A stretch of DNA of 21,169 nucleotides from CAZXCQ01 sp964639275 (lineage in GTDB: Bacteria; Desulfobacterota; DSM-4660; Desulfatiglandales; Desulfatiglandaceae), in contig CAZXCQ010000090.1 of the NCBI GenBank assembly GCA_964639275.1, positions 1 to 21,169 of the forward strand, in the 5' to 3' direction. Positions 13,835-21,169 of the stretch are shown here, piece by piece (within the stretch, counting starts at the first letter, position 1; every line of letters starts with the position of its first letter). The translations under genes were made by a program, and so were the position numbers. The notes beneath the pieces were generated by a model. That model ran no database searches. It was not told the origin of the DNA and saw only the letters and a program-made list of their open reading frames with translations.

Positions 13835-14668
13835 ATGAGTTTTATCACGGTTAATGATGAACAATGCAATCGGTGTGGGATCTGTGTGGCCGAATGTCCT
13901 GAAAGGGTTATTGAAATGACCAGCAAGAAGAGTCTTCCGTCGGTCACGGAATTTGGGAAGGACCTTTGCATTGAGTGTGGTCATTGTGTAGCGGTTTGCC
14001 CCGAGGGGGCCTTTAGCCTGGACATAATGGCGGCAGAGCAGTGTCCCCCGACGGAGCCAAAATTGTCTATTACCTTGGAGCAGATGGAACATCATATTCG
14101 ATCCCGCCGCTCGATCCGGACCTATAAAAAGAAACCCGTGCCCCGTGAGGTCCTCGAGCGTCTCATTGATGCCGCCCGATATGCCCCCACGGCCAAGAAT
14201 CTTCAGCCTGTCCACTGGCTGGTTATCGAGGATACCCATGAGGTGAAGCGTCTGGGCGCCATGGTGATCGACTGGATGCGTTCCATGCTCAAGGGGGAGA
14301 GCGAGGCCCTGTTCACAGAGTTTATGATGAGCCAAATCGTGGGCGACTGGGAAAGGGGGGGCGACTGGATATGCCGGGGGGCGCCCCACATGATCGTGGC
14401 TCACGGCCCCACCGACCTCCCCATCCCGGCATCCGAATCGGGCTGCATGATCGCCCTAACAACACTCGAACTCGCCGCGCCCTGTTTTGGTCTCGGGGCC
14501 TGCTGGGCCGGATATTTTAACGCGGCCGCAAACAACTATCGGCCCCTGGCCGATGCCCTTGGCCTCCCAGAGAATCACGATCCTCACGGGGCCATGATGA
14601 TCGGGTACCCTGCCTATGCCTATCAACGGATTCCGATGAGGAAAGAGCCCCGGATCACCTGGCGGTGA
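13835..14668 (+). CDS. 2x[4Fe-4S] ferredoxin-nitroreductase fusion protein
   Basis: 277 residues; ATG at 13835 with a GGGGGG stretch about 6 nt upstream. Residues 1-65 hold two [4Fe-4S] motifs, C11-14-17-21 and C45-48-51-55, each followed by proline (CP). From about 85 on it is a nitroreductase-family flavoprotein starting with the FMN-binding RSRRSIRTY (89-97) and containing APTAKNLQP (117-125). Such fusions are common in anaerobes and let ferredoxin-type clusters feed electrons to FMN for reduction of an unidentified substrate. Its relation to the transporter is unclear: it is separated from it by the inverted repeat and may have its own promoter. The stop lies 5 bp from the stop of the convergent SDR gene. 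Confidence 0.9.
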   Translation: MSFITVNDEQCNRCGICVAECPERVIEMTSKKSLPSVTEFGKDLCIECGHCVAVCPEGAFSLDIMAAEQCPPTEPKLSITLEQMEHHIRSRRSIRTYKKKPVPREVLERLIDAARYAPTAKNLQPVHWLVIEDTHEVKRLGAMVIDWMRSMLKGESEALFTEFMMSQIVGDWERGGDWICRGAPHMIVAHGPTDLPIPASESGCMIALTTLELAAPCFGLGACWAGYFNAAANNYRPLADALGLPENHDPHGAMMIGYPAYAYQRIPMRKEPRITWR

Positions 14669-14673
14669 CTCGA

Positions 14674-15578
14674 TCAATCCATCAAGATGCCACCGTTGAT
14701 ATCCAGTGTCGCGCCGGTAATATGCCTGGCGGCGTCAGAGAGGAGGAAAAGGGCCGGCTTGGCCACATCTTCGGTCGTCGCGATGCGACCCAGGGGGGCC
14801 TGTCTGGCCATCTCTTTCTTGACATCCGGGGGCCAGTCCTGAATCATTGCCGTCTCAACAGGACCGGGTGCCAGTGCGTTGACCGTCACCCCAAAGGGGC
14901 CCAGTGCCTTGGCAAAGGACTTTGTCAGGCAGATCACTCCGGCCTTTGAGGCAGAATAGTGGGCGCCCACCGCAATCCCGCCGACCTTTCCGGCCAGTGA
15001 GGCCATGTTGAGGATTCTCCCCTGTTTCTGGCGCTTCATTATGGGGATGACGGCCTGCGAGCAGAAAAAGACCCCCCGGAGGTTGATGTCGATCATCTCG
15101 TCCCAATCTTCTTCAGAGATGTCCTCGATGTCTATCCTTTTGCAGATGCCGGCGCTGTTAAAGAGGATGTCGATTCTTTTGAACTCTTTTTCGGCAAACG
15201 CCACGAGCCCATAAATGTCATCTCTCTTTCTGACATCCGTTTTGACGGCACAGGCCTTTGTTTGAAAAGAGGATTCGAGTTCAGCGGCGGTCCTCTGGGC
15301 GATCTCCGGATTGACATCGCCAACCACAACTGAGACCCCCTCAGCTGCCAGTCCCCGGGCGACCGCTTTCCCGATCCCCTGACCCCCGCCAGTGACAATG
15401 GCCACCTTGTCTNNNNNNNNNNNNNNNNNNNNNNNNNNNNNNNNNNNNNNNNNNNNNNNNNNNNNNNNNNNNNNNNNNNNNNNNNNNNNNNNNNNNNNNN
15501 NNNNNNNNNNNNGGCGACCGCTTTCCCGATCCCCTGACCCCCGCCAGTGACAATGGCCACCTTGTCTTTAAACCTCAT
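14674..15578 (-). CDS. short-chain dehydrogenase/reductase (FabG-like), interrupted in the assembly by a 100-N gap
   Basis: The start is at 15578 (ATG with AAGGAGG about 8 nt upstream) and the stop at 14674. As written the frame is broken, because the gene contains 100 Ns plus a duplicated 55 bp (155 bases, not a multiple of 3). Removing one copy and the Ns gives exactly 250 codons and an intact 249-residue classical SDR. In that product: TGGGQGIG (11-18), D36 at the end of the second strand (suggests NAD(H)), NSAG (89-92, usually NNAG), S142, and Y156-x3-K160. It probably oxidises or reduces a sugar- or polyol-derived alcohol, judging by the kinase and dehydrogenases upstream on the same strand. 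It is probably the last gene of the minus-strand set, 158 bp after the HAD hydrolase gene. Confidence 0.87.
15358..15567. other. assembly gap (100 N) flanked by an identical 55-bp duplicate
   Basis: Positions 15413-15512 are exactly 100 N. The 55 bases before them (15358-15412) are identical to the 55 bases after them (15513-15567). Both encode the start of the same SDR around its TGGGQGIG motif. This is the pattern left when two contigs that overlap by 55 bp are scaffolded with a fixed-size gap instead of being merged. The restored reading frame supports an overlap with no missing sequence. Confidence 0.95.
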
Positions 15579-15697
15579 GGACCTACCTCCTTGATGCGTT
15601 TCATTTGTGGTAACAGTTCAGCTATGTTTGACAGACTAACAGGCCCGCCGTGGCCGCTATGTCCGAAGTCCCAGGTTCGCACTTCGCAATTTATCCT

Positions 15698-15721
15698 ATC
15701 AATTGATTTATTCACCGTGAA
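15698..15721. promoter_or_regulatory. two adjacent small dyads upstream of the SDR gene
   Basis: ATCAATTGAT (15698-15707) is a perfect palindrome. Three bases later TTCACCGTGAA (15711-15721) is a perfect 5+1+5 dyad. Both lie in the 158 bp between the HAD gene stop and the SDR start. On the minus strand TTCACG, 17 bp and TAGGAT can be read as a loose promoter across them. A regulated internal promoter is possible; short dyads also arise by chance in AT-rich spacers. Confidence 0.22.
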
Positions 15722-15736
15722 CTATTACCATATTTC

Positions 15737-16381
15737 TTAGGAAAGCGCCTTCAGCCTTTCCGCCAACACCGAAAGGTCTTCAAAGACCCCATCAGCCCCT
15801 TCGCCTTCCAGCTCATCCCGGGAGTTATCTCCCGTTGCAACAGCGAATATGGGGATGCCTGCCGTTTTGGCCATTTGAATATCCAGGACCGAATCGCCCA
15901 CATAGCAACATTGATCTTTTCGGATGCCAAGACGTCTCAATATCTCCAGGAGGGGATCGGGAGCGGGTTTGGGCCTTTTAATTTCACCCGCAAAAAGGGT
16001 CTCCCTAAACAGCCCGGCAAGAGGCCCAGGGAAGACCCTTTCAAAGAAATGTCTTGGGGTATTGGATATCAGTGCGAGGGTGTATCTCCGGGACAACGAA
16101 GTCAGAACCCCCTCGACCTCTGGAAAAACAAGATCCCCTATTGCGGCCAATTCAAAATAGTATCTCGTCTTGGCGCTAAAGATCCTCTCCCATTGCTGAT
16201 CCGGGATATTGCCAAAGTAGAGTTTCCGCTTTTGATCGGGATCATAGGAGATATATTTCCTTATGGTCTCTCGGGAAATGGGAAACCCCGTATCCCTCCC
16301 GGCCCACAGGTAGGATGTCTCGTGGGCCTCCACATCATCAATCAATACACCGTTATAATCAAAAATGACCGCTTTGAGCAT
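15737..16381 (-). CDS. HAD-superfamily hydrolase (beta-phosphoglucomutase/phosphatase-like)
   Basis: 214 residues from the ATG at 16381. HAD enzymes use an Asp nucleophile to hydrolyse or transfer phosphate. Motif I is FDYNGV (D8 nucleophile, N10), motif II SNTP, motif III the Lys in KRPKPAPD, and motif IV YVGDSVLD. An all-helical cap lies between motifs I and II, as in subfamily I. The second Asp of the usual DxD motif is Asn here; that residue normally acts as the acid/base, so the chemistry may differ from a plain phosphatase. The start is uncertain: no ribosome-binding site precedes 16381, and the frame extends to a TTG at 16438 that would overlap the kinase gene. I prefer 16381 because the protein then begins just before motif I, as in most relatives. 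A phosphosugar substrate is a guess from context. Confidence 0.85.
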   Translation of the reverse strand: MLKAVIFDYNGVLIDDVEAHETSYLWAGRDTGFPISRETIRKYISYDPDQKRKLYFGNIPDQQWERIFSAKTRYYFELAAIGDLVFPEVEGVLTSLSRRYTLALISNTPRHFFERVFPGPLAGLFRETLFAGEIKRPKPAPDPLLEILRRLGIRKDQCCYVGDSVLDIQMAKTAGIPIFAVATGDNSRDELEGEGADGVFEDLSVLAERLKALS

Positions 16382-16409
16382 TCGACTGAAGGTCTTGTCA
16401 ACAGCGAGA

Positions 16410-17945
16410 TTAGGAACAGATTTTAGAGATCCGGTCAAAACCTTTTTTTAGCGTACCATAGAGATCCTGGTAAATTGGGAACATCTTGTCATAGACTTCT
16501 GCGTTCTCTCTAATGGGATCGCTCCTTGTTTCAGCGGTTACCACCTGTGTGGCCTCTTCAACGCTGTCCCAAATTCCGACGCCAGCTGCGGCCACAAGGG
16601 CGGCGCCATAGGCCCCCCCTTCAGCGCTGCCGCTTACGGTGATCACCTCTTTGTTAAAGACGTCTGCGTGAATCTGCCGCCACAGGTCACTGAGGGCACC
16701 CCCGCCGGAGGTCCGGATCTGTGTAAGCGGGAGTCCCATCTCTGTTATCAACTCGGTCACGTCCCTCAGGCTGAAGATGACACCCTCAAAGACACTCCTC
16801 AGGATATGTCTTCTGGTGTGGCGAAGTGTGAGGCCGACAAATGCCCCCTTTGCATCGGGATCGGGATGGGGACACCTCTCTCCGATAAGGTATGGCAGAA
16901 AAAACAACCCCTCCGATCCCGGCTCTGCCATGGATGCCTCTCTACTCAAAAGCTTGTAGACATCTTCTCCGGTCCATTTGGCCACCTCGTTTTCCGCCCC
17001 ACCGAGCATATCTCTCACCCATCTGAGCGACCCCCCTGCTGCCAGGGTGACTCCCATGGTGTGCCACTTGTCGGGCATGTTGTTGCAAAATACCTGGAGC
17101 CTTCCATCTGGATTATCGTAACACCGGTCCAGGGCCATGGCAACAATCCCTGCCGTTCCGATCGTTGTGCCCAAAATGCCTGGCTTTACCAGACCGGTGC
17201 CGGTGGTCTGCACCACCGAATCCCCTCCTCCCCCGGCAACCGCCATGCCTGCTGGAAGTCCCAGTTCCGAGGCGATGGCCGGAAGAAGTTGCCCGCTCAC
17301 TTCGGGGGATTCGTAGCAACGGGGCAGCCAGTCCAGAGGGATTTGGAGTCGATCCAGGAGCCCAATGGACCACTCTCTGTTCCGTACATCAAAGAGACCG
17401 GTCCCAGAGGCATCAGAGACCTCGGTGGCATACTCCCCTGTCAGACGAAGTCGAATATAGTCCTTGGGGTTCAAGACTGCCTTGAATCTTTCAAAAAGAT
17501 GCGGTTCGTTTTCGCGGACCCAGAGGATCTTACCGCCGGTGTATCCGGGTAGCATGCGGTTGTTTGTAAGATTGAGTAGGCCGTCAAGCCCCCCTGCCGC
17601 ATCATGAATCTCCTGACACTGTTTCCCGGTCCTCTGATCGTTCCAGAGGATCGCCGGCCTCAGGACTTCGCTATCCTCATCCAGAGCAACCAATCCATGC
17701 ATCTGGCCGCTGAGGCCAATGCCTTTGATATCACTGACATGCGAAAAATCCTTCAGGGATTGTCGGACCGTCGATTGAACCGCCTGCCACCAGTGCTCGG
17801 GGTCCTGTTCGGACCAGCCCGGCCTTGGGGTAGAAAGGGGATATTCCTCAACTGCCCGTGCCGCTACCCTTCCCTGCCCATCAATGATCAGGGTCTTACA
17901 CCCGGAGGTCCCTATATCGATACCCATGACATACTGTTGATGCAT
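16410..17945 (-). CDS. xylB: FGGY-family carbohydrate kinase, xylulokinase-like
   Basis: 511 residues from the ATG at 17945, with an AGGGGGA stretch a few nt upstream. Family members phosphorylate ketoses or polyols with ATP; XylB makes xylulose 5-phosphate. Xylulokinase features seen: GIDIGTSGCKTLII (8-21), GLSGQMHG (77-84), ILWNDQR (99-105), NPKDYIRLRLTGE (159-171) with EVSDASGTGLFDV, and the catalytic-base Asp242 in GGGGDS. The segment GYTGGKILWVRENEP differs slightly from the usual GFTxPKLLWVRE. The frame continues to 18017, but that would overlap the aldehyde dehydrogenase gene and adds no family-like sequence. The neighbours (SDRs, cupin, sugar-type ABC parts) support a pentulose or related substrate. 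The exact sugar is not certain. Confidence 0.85.
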   Translation of the reverse strand: MHQQYVMGIDIGTSGCKTLIIDGQGRVAARAVEEYPLSTPRPGWSEQDPEHWWQAVQSTVRQSLKDFSHVSDIKGIGLSGQMHGLVALDEDSEVLRPAILWNDQRTGKQCQEIHDAAGGLDGLLNLTNNRMLPGYTGGKILWVRENEPHLFERFKAVLNPKDYIRLRLTGEYATEVSDASGTGLFDVRNREWSIGLLDRLQIPLDWLPRCYESPEVSGQLLPAIASELGLPAGMAVAGGGGDSVVQTTGTGLVKPGILGTTIGTAGIVAMALDRCYDNPDGRLQVFCNNMPDKWHTMGVTLAAGGSLRWVRDMLGGAENEVAKWTGEDVYKLLSREASMAEPGSEGLFFLPYLIGERCPHPDPDAKGAFVGLTLRHTRRHILRSVFEGVIFSLRDVTELITEMGLPLTQIRTSGGGALSDLWRQIHADVFNKEVITVSGSAEGGAYGAALVAAAGVGIWDSVEEATQVVTAETRSDPIRENAEVYDKMFPIYQDLYGTLKKGFDRISKICS

Positions 17946-17988
17946 CTCCCTGTCCCCCTGTCGTTTCTGTCCACTTGAAATCCCATTG

Positions 17989-19440
17989 CTACGGCTCCCT
18001 ATATCGAACCCTGACATGCTTCAAAAGAAGGTATTCTTCCAGCCCCTCGTGTCCGTGCTCGTAGCCGATTCCACTCTCCTTCCATCCGCCATAGGGGGCA
18101 TTCATGATGCCTGCATCCACATTGTTAATGGCCACACTTCCTGCCTCCAGCTCTCTGGAAAGCTTGTTCATTTGATGGAGGTCATTGGTAAATGCATACG
18201 CTGCCAGCCCATAGGGCGTGTCATTGGCCAAACCTATCGCCTCATCCAGGGTCTGAAAGGGCATGACCCCCACCACTGGCCCAAAGGTCTCCTGGGTCAT
18301 TACGAGCATGCCATGATGGGTATCTGCCAGGATTGTGGGCTCGAAGAAGAAGCCCCTCTCAAACTCCACCCCTTCGGGCCTTTTCCCCCCATGGATCAAC
18401 CGTGCCCCTTTCGACAATGCGTCCTTTACATGGCCCTTGCTCTTTTCAAGTCCCTCCAGGCTCGCCATGGGACCCAAATCACAGCCGGGTCTTTCAATTC
18501 CGTTGCCAATGGTGAGACTGGCGGTCTCTTGCGCAAAATGCTCCAGAAATGCCTCATAGACCGCCGCATCAACATAGATGCGATTGATGGCAATACAGAT
18601 CTGCCCCATGTTCCGAAAAGACCTTCTCACGGCCCCCTTGACGGCACTGGAAAGGTCGCAGTTCCGGCAGACGATGAGCGGGCACTGCCCGCCCAACTCC
18701 AGGGAAATCTTTTTGATCGAATCCTTACAGTCTGCCTGGATCTCTTTTCCCACTTCGAGAGAACCGGTAAAGGCGATCTTTTGGGAGATTGGGCTTCTGA
18801 CCAGTTCACGCCCAACCTTTCCCCCGGATCCCGTGACCACGTTGATAACCCCTGGAGGAAGGCCAGCATCAAAGAGGCACCGCCAGTACTGCAGCGGGGA
18901 AAGGGGGGTCAGAGAAGGGGGCTTGGCGACGATCGTGCAACCGGCGGCCAGTGCTGCCGCCGCCTTCCAGCCTGTGAGTTCCACAGGATAATTCCACGGA
19001 GATAAGGCAGCCACCACGCCCACGGGTTGCTTGACCACAAGGCTCTGATCGTGTGGATCGGCGTTGGCAATGACCTTTCCGTAGGCCCGCTTCCCTTCTT
19101 CTGCATAGTATTGGAGCATCTCAACGGCCTTATTGACCTCTCCAATTGCCTCCATCAGGGGTTTTCCCTGTTCCCGGGTCAGGACCCGGCCCACCGTCTC
19201 TTTCCGTTCTTCGAGGACACGGCTTGCCCGCCAGAGATAGGCTGCCCTTTGGTCCGGGGAGAGTCTCGACCACGGGGGGAATGCCCTCTTGGCGGCATCC
19301 AGTGCCCTATTTACTTCGTCCAGGGTTGCCGCAGGAACCCTGGCGAACGCCTCTTCTGTGGCAGGATCGATCACTTCAATATAGTCGCCGCTACTCGAGT
19401 CGCGCCATTGCCCATTAATCAGGATCTGGTAGGTCTCCAT
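17989..19440 (-). CDS. NAD(P)+-dependent aldehyde dehydrogenase (succinate-semialdehyde/glycolaldehyde-type)
   Basis: 483 residues from the ATG at 19440, with TGAGGG 6 nt upstream; the frame runs back to 19479 inside the cupin gene, which I reject. It oxidises an aldehyde to a carboxylate through a Cys thioester. Catalytic residues seen: N150 (SPWNYP), K173 (AKPPSLTPLS), E248 (ELGG) and C282 (GQIC). The usual ELGGNAP reads ELGGQCP here, and the usual KP(S/A)ExTP reads KPPSLTP. Length and motifs place it near GabD-like and lactaldehyde/glycolaldehyde dehydrogenases; the substrate is not resolved. It is packed between cupin (8 bp) and kinase (43 bp) genes, so it is probably one step of the same sugar or polyol pathway. 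Confidence 0.9.
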   Translation of the reverse strand: METYQILINGQWRDSSSGDYIEVIDPATEEAFARVPAATLDEVNRALDAAKRAFPPWSRLSPDQRAAYLWRASRVLEERKETVGRVLTREQGKPLMEAIGEVNKAVEMLQYYAEEGKRAYGKVIANADPHDQSLVVKQPVGVVAALSPWNYPVELTGWKAAAALAAGCTIVAKPPSLTPLSPLQYWRCLFDAGLPPGVINVVTGSGGKVGRELVRSPISQKIAFTGSLEVGKEIQADCKDSIKKISLELGGQCPLIVCRNCDLSSAVKGAVRRSFRNMGQICIAINRIYVDAAVYEAFLEHFAQETASLTIGNGIERPGCDLGPMASLEGLEKSKGHVKDALSKGARLIHGGKRPEGVEFERGFFFEPTILADTHHGMLVMTQETFGPVVGVMPFQTLDEAIGLANDTPYGLAAYAFTNDLHQMNKLSRELEAGSVAINNVDAGIMNAPYGGWKESGIGYEHGHEGLEEYLLLKHVRVRYREP

Positions 19441-19448
19441 TTTTTCCC

Positions 19449-19832
19449 TCAGGTCTTTTCCACGCGGCCGGTAACCCAAAGGATCGAAAGTGGCTGAATA
19501 CCGGTATTGTATGTGACATGATACTCGCCGAAAGGCACGTAGAATGCGTCCCCCTCTTTTATGGAGAATTCATCATCGCCAACCACCATCTTCCCATTAC
19601 CGGAAAGGATGTAGTAGACCTCTTCCATATCGTCGTGGGCATGGCCCGTGGTCTTGCCGGTGGGATAGACGATCGTATAACCCATCTTGAGATTCCTCGA
19701 GGGTGAATCATCGGGATCGATCAAAAAGTAGGTATCTCTCAATGTCTTACCCTGGTGGTCTTTGACCGCATATCTGAGAGAGCGTTCGTCTTGATCCGGT
19801 TTCATGTCCTCGATATTTGTCAGATATTTCAT
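19449..19832 (-). CDS. small cupin-domain protein
   Basis: 127 residues; ATG at 19832 with AAGGAG about 9 nt upstream. It is a single cupin barrel. Motif 1 is GHAHDDMEEVYYILSGNG (63-80) with metal ligands H64, H66 and E71. Motif 2 is DAFYVPFGEYHVTYN (95-109) with H105. The complete ligand set implies a bound divalent metal. Small cupins of this kind include sugar or phosphosugar isomerases and sugar-binding regulators. The genes around it make a role in sugar isomerisation plausible, but the sequence does not show it. It overlaps no other gene and is followed 8 bp later by the aldehyde dehydrogenase. Confidence 0.87.
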   Translation of the reverse strand: MKYLTNIEDMKPDQDERSLRYAVKDHQGKTLRDTYFLIDPDDSPSRNLKMGYTIVYPTGKTTGHAHDDMEEVYYILSGNGKMVVGDDEFSIKEGDAFYVPFGEYHVTYNTGIQPLSILWVTGRVEKT

Positions 19833-19988
19833 TAACCAATCTCCTTATCAAACGATCTGCGTTTTCGACATGCAGCCTAATAACAGGTGGAGCCGCTGGA
19901 GTGATCTTCTTAATCGAGGATACCCCAATCTCAGTAACTTTATCCGATGACCGATGTAAAAATGGTCTGCTTGGGGGTGGAAGGTGCC

Positions 19989-20756
19989 TTACCAGATCAG
20001 GTAACCCCCGTCAGCTACCAAAATATGACCTGTGATGTAACTGGCGGCCTGAGACGCCAGGAATACGGCAGCACCCTTTAATTCGGCCGGAGCCCCAATC
20101 CTTTTTTGCACATTCAGGGAAGCCCACTGATTGAGGTAATCCTCACCCGCTTCCTGTAACATGGGCGTGGCGACAAATCCAGGTGCTATGGCATTTACGC
20201 GTATGTTATGTTTGGCCCATTCATAGGCAAGACATTTGGTTAATGTGTTGACGCCGCCTTTTGCCGCGTTGTAATGGCATTGTTCTTGGGGATGATTGGC
20301 AATAAACCCAGATATTGACGAAATATTTATGATGCTTCCCTTTTTCTGCCTGATCATTTCACCCCCCGCAAACCTGCAACAAAGGAAAACACCGGTCAAA
20401 TTGATACCGATTACCCGGTTCCATTCCTCCGGAGACATCTCCTCTGCCCGAACCCAACCCGACACCCCTGCGTTATTGACAAGGATATCGATCTTCCCGA
20501 ACTTTTCCTTAATAATTTTCACCATCCCTTCAACATCCGAGGGATTGCTCACGTCCACCTTGAGGGCAAGCGATTTTCTACCCAGATCTCTGATATCTTC
20601 GGCAGTTTTTTCTGCTATCTCCAGATGTCTTTGAAGAACGACAACATCTGCCCCGGCTTCGGCCAGCGCCAGGGCCAGTTCTCGGCCAAGTCCCTGACCC
20701 CCTCCCGTTACAATGGCGGTCTCCCCTTTCAAACTAAACGTAAAAAGTACCTCCAT
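19989..20756 (-). CDS. short-chain dehydrogenase/reductase (gluconate 5-dehydrogenase/KduD-like)
   Basis: 255 residues; ATG at 20756 with AAGGAGG 6 nt upstream. Motifs: TGGGQGLG (17-24), NNAG (94-97), NISSISG with catalytic Ser147, and Y162-x3-K166. The region after the second strand reads VVLQRH with Arg43 rather than Asp, leaning toward NADP(H). The C-terminal ASYITGHILVADGGY and the overall pattern recall SDRs acting on aldonates or ketoses such as gluconate 5-dehydrogenase and KduD; the similarity is by eye. It is followed by the cupin after 156 bp and heads the catabolic part of the minus-strand set. It could supply the keto-sugar for the kinase. Confidence 0.88.
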   Translation of the reverse strand: MEVLFTFSLKGETAIVTGGGQGLGRELALALAEAGADVVVLQRHLEIAEKTAEDIRDLGRKSLALKVDVSNPSDVEGMVKIIKEKFGKIDILVNNAGVSGWVRAEEMSPEEWNRVIGINLTGVFLCCRFAGGEMIRQKKGSIINISSISGFIANHPQEQCHYNAAKGGVNTLTKCLAYEWAKHNIRVNAIAPGFVATPMLQEAGEDYLNQWASLNVQKRIGAPAELKGAAVFLASQAASYITGHILVADGGYLIW

Positions 20757-21040
20757 CTTCTGCCTCCTTTCAAGAACCTTTCAATCTAGAGGTCCAATGC
20801 TTAAGAGTTGCCGATTTAAGCCATTATTTTCCAGCTAATTTGAGGAAGCACATCCAATGAATGAGGTATTCGATAAGGGATTGTTTCTCTGAAGGTTTGG
20901 GCAATACACTGAGTTATGGCCTTTTTTTGGATGCCTTCAAGAACAGTGGCCTTCCTTATCATCTGCTGATTTGATCGGTGATCAGGGTAACCGTAAACAA
21001 AACAAAAGAAATAGGCCGAAAAGTAAATTGAGTGTAGATA
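20757..21040. other. 284-bp AT-rich intergenic region
   Basis: No convincing gene is seen. The 3' side contains the ribosome-binding site of the minus-strand SDR. A 48-codon minus-strand frame (20816-20962) lacks a ribosome-binding site and resembles nothing I recognise. The promoter of the SDR-cupin-dehydrogenase-kinase genes could be here, but no clear hexamer pair stands out. No terminator-like hairpin with a U-run was found after the partial gene ending at 21041. Confidence 0.5.
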
Positions 21041-21169
21041 TTAAAATAATGATCTAGAAGTAGCGATATCAAATCCATGCATTTTCTTCCTGGTGAATTG
21101 AATCCAGGCAGTTGCTCCCATTTCAATATCGTAGTCAATCGACGTAATAACCTTCATACGATGCCCCTC
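21041..21169 (-). CDS. C-terminal fragment of a probable MalK/UgpC-type ABC ATPase (cut by window edge)
   Basis: 42 residues are open to the window edge, ending at a TAA (21041-21043). The segment GATAWIQFTRKKMHGFD followed by IATSRSL matches the end of the TOBE domain of sugar-ABC ATPases. There the pattern is G-x-x-V-W-L-x-F-x-x-x-x-x-H-L-F-D, then a residue or two, T-G-x-x-L. This rests on a short stretch recognised by eye, so it is tentative. If right, a second sugar transporter lies upstream of the minus-strand catabolic genes and is transcribed toward them. Confidence 0.5.
   Translation of the reverse strand, partial: EGHRMKVITSIDYDIEMGATAWIQFTRKKMHGFDIATSRSLF

Noticed and set aside
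14674..15578. Pseudogene call for the interrupted SDR
   Set aside because: The interruption is 100 N plus a 55-bp duplicate from unmerged contigs; collapsing it restores the full frame.
16382..16438. 19-residue TTG-initiated extension of the HAD hydrolase
   Set aside because: It overlaps the kinase gene, has a badly spaced ribosome-binding site and moves motif I away from its usual place near the N-terminus. Not fully excluded, since the ATG at 16381 also lacks a clear site.
20816..20962. 48-codon minus-strand frame beginning MIRKATVLEG in the spacer before the SDR gene
   Set aside because: No ribosome-binding site, no recognisable domain, and unremarkable length for a chance frame. It could be a remnant, but nothing supports that.

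Overview
The window (21,169 bp, about half G+C) looks like a piece of an anaerobic Gram-negative bacterial genome. The gene mix suggests a Desulfobacterota (sulfate-reducer-like) organism: a flavin/iron-sulfur diaphorase tied to a molybdenum hydroxylase, a ferredoxin-nitroreductase fusion, and a binding-protein sugar/polyol uptake system. That placement is inferred from gene content, not from a marker gene. I see no rRNA, tRNA, CRISPR array, transposase or phage gene.

Layout. Plus strand, 120-7558: three genes for an NADH-dehydrogenase-like diaphorase (HoxU/NuoG-N-like, NuoE-like, NuoF-like) run into three genes for a xanthine-dehydrogenase-family molybdenum hydroxylase ([2Fe-2S] subunit, molybdopterin subunit, FAD subunit), then a short-chain dehydrogenase. 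Plus strand, 7801-13734: an ABC importer made of a solute-binding protein, two permeases, a 59-residue membrane protein and two different ATPases. Plus strand, 13835-14668: a 2x[4Fe-4S]-nitroreductase fusion. Minus strand, read from 21169 down to 14674: the tail of what looks like another MalK/UgpC-type ATPase, then an SDR, a cupin, an aldehyde dehydrogenase, a xylulokinase-like FGGY kinase, a HAD hydrolase and a third SDR. The two gene blocks converge with 5 bp between stop codons.

How the parts may work together. The first six genes read as one electron-transfer enzyme. Substrate would be oxidised (or reduced) at the Mo site, electrons would pass through two [2Fe-2S] clusters and an FAD subunit that carries an extra cysteine loop of the 4-hydroxybenzoyl-CoA reductase type, and from there to the NuoEF-like FMN/NAD module. 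The [2Fe-2S] subunit has an N-terminal C2H2 zinc-finger-like site, and the Mo subunit has divergent active-site loops. The other two blocks form a carbohydrate/polyol uptake and catabolic region: importer, oxidoreductases, kinase, phosphatase-like enzyme and aldehyde dehydrogenase.

Two things fall outside gene annotation. First, a family of short related repeats lies 29-46 bp upstream of three start codons, all in one orientation (near 30-73, 10367-10415 and 13742-13805); the third is a perfect 11-bp inverted repeat. Second, a run of exactly 100 N at 15413-15512 is flanked by an identical 55-bp sequence on both sides. Removing one copy plus the Ns restores an intact 249-residue SDR, so this is an unmerged contig overlap and not a broken gene.
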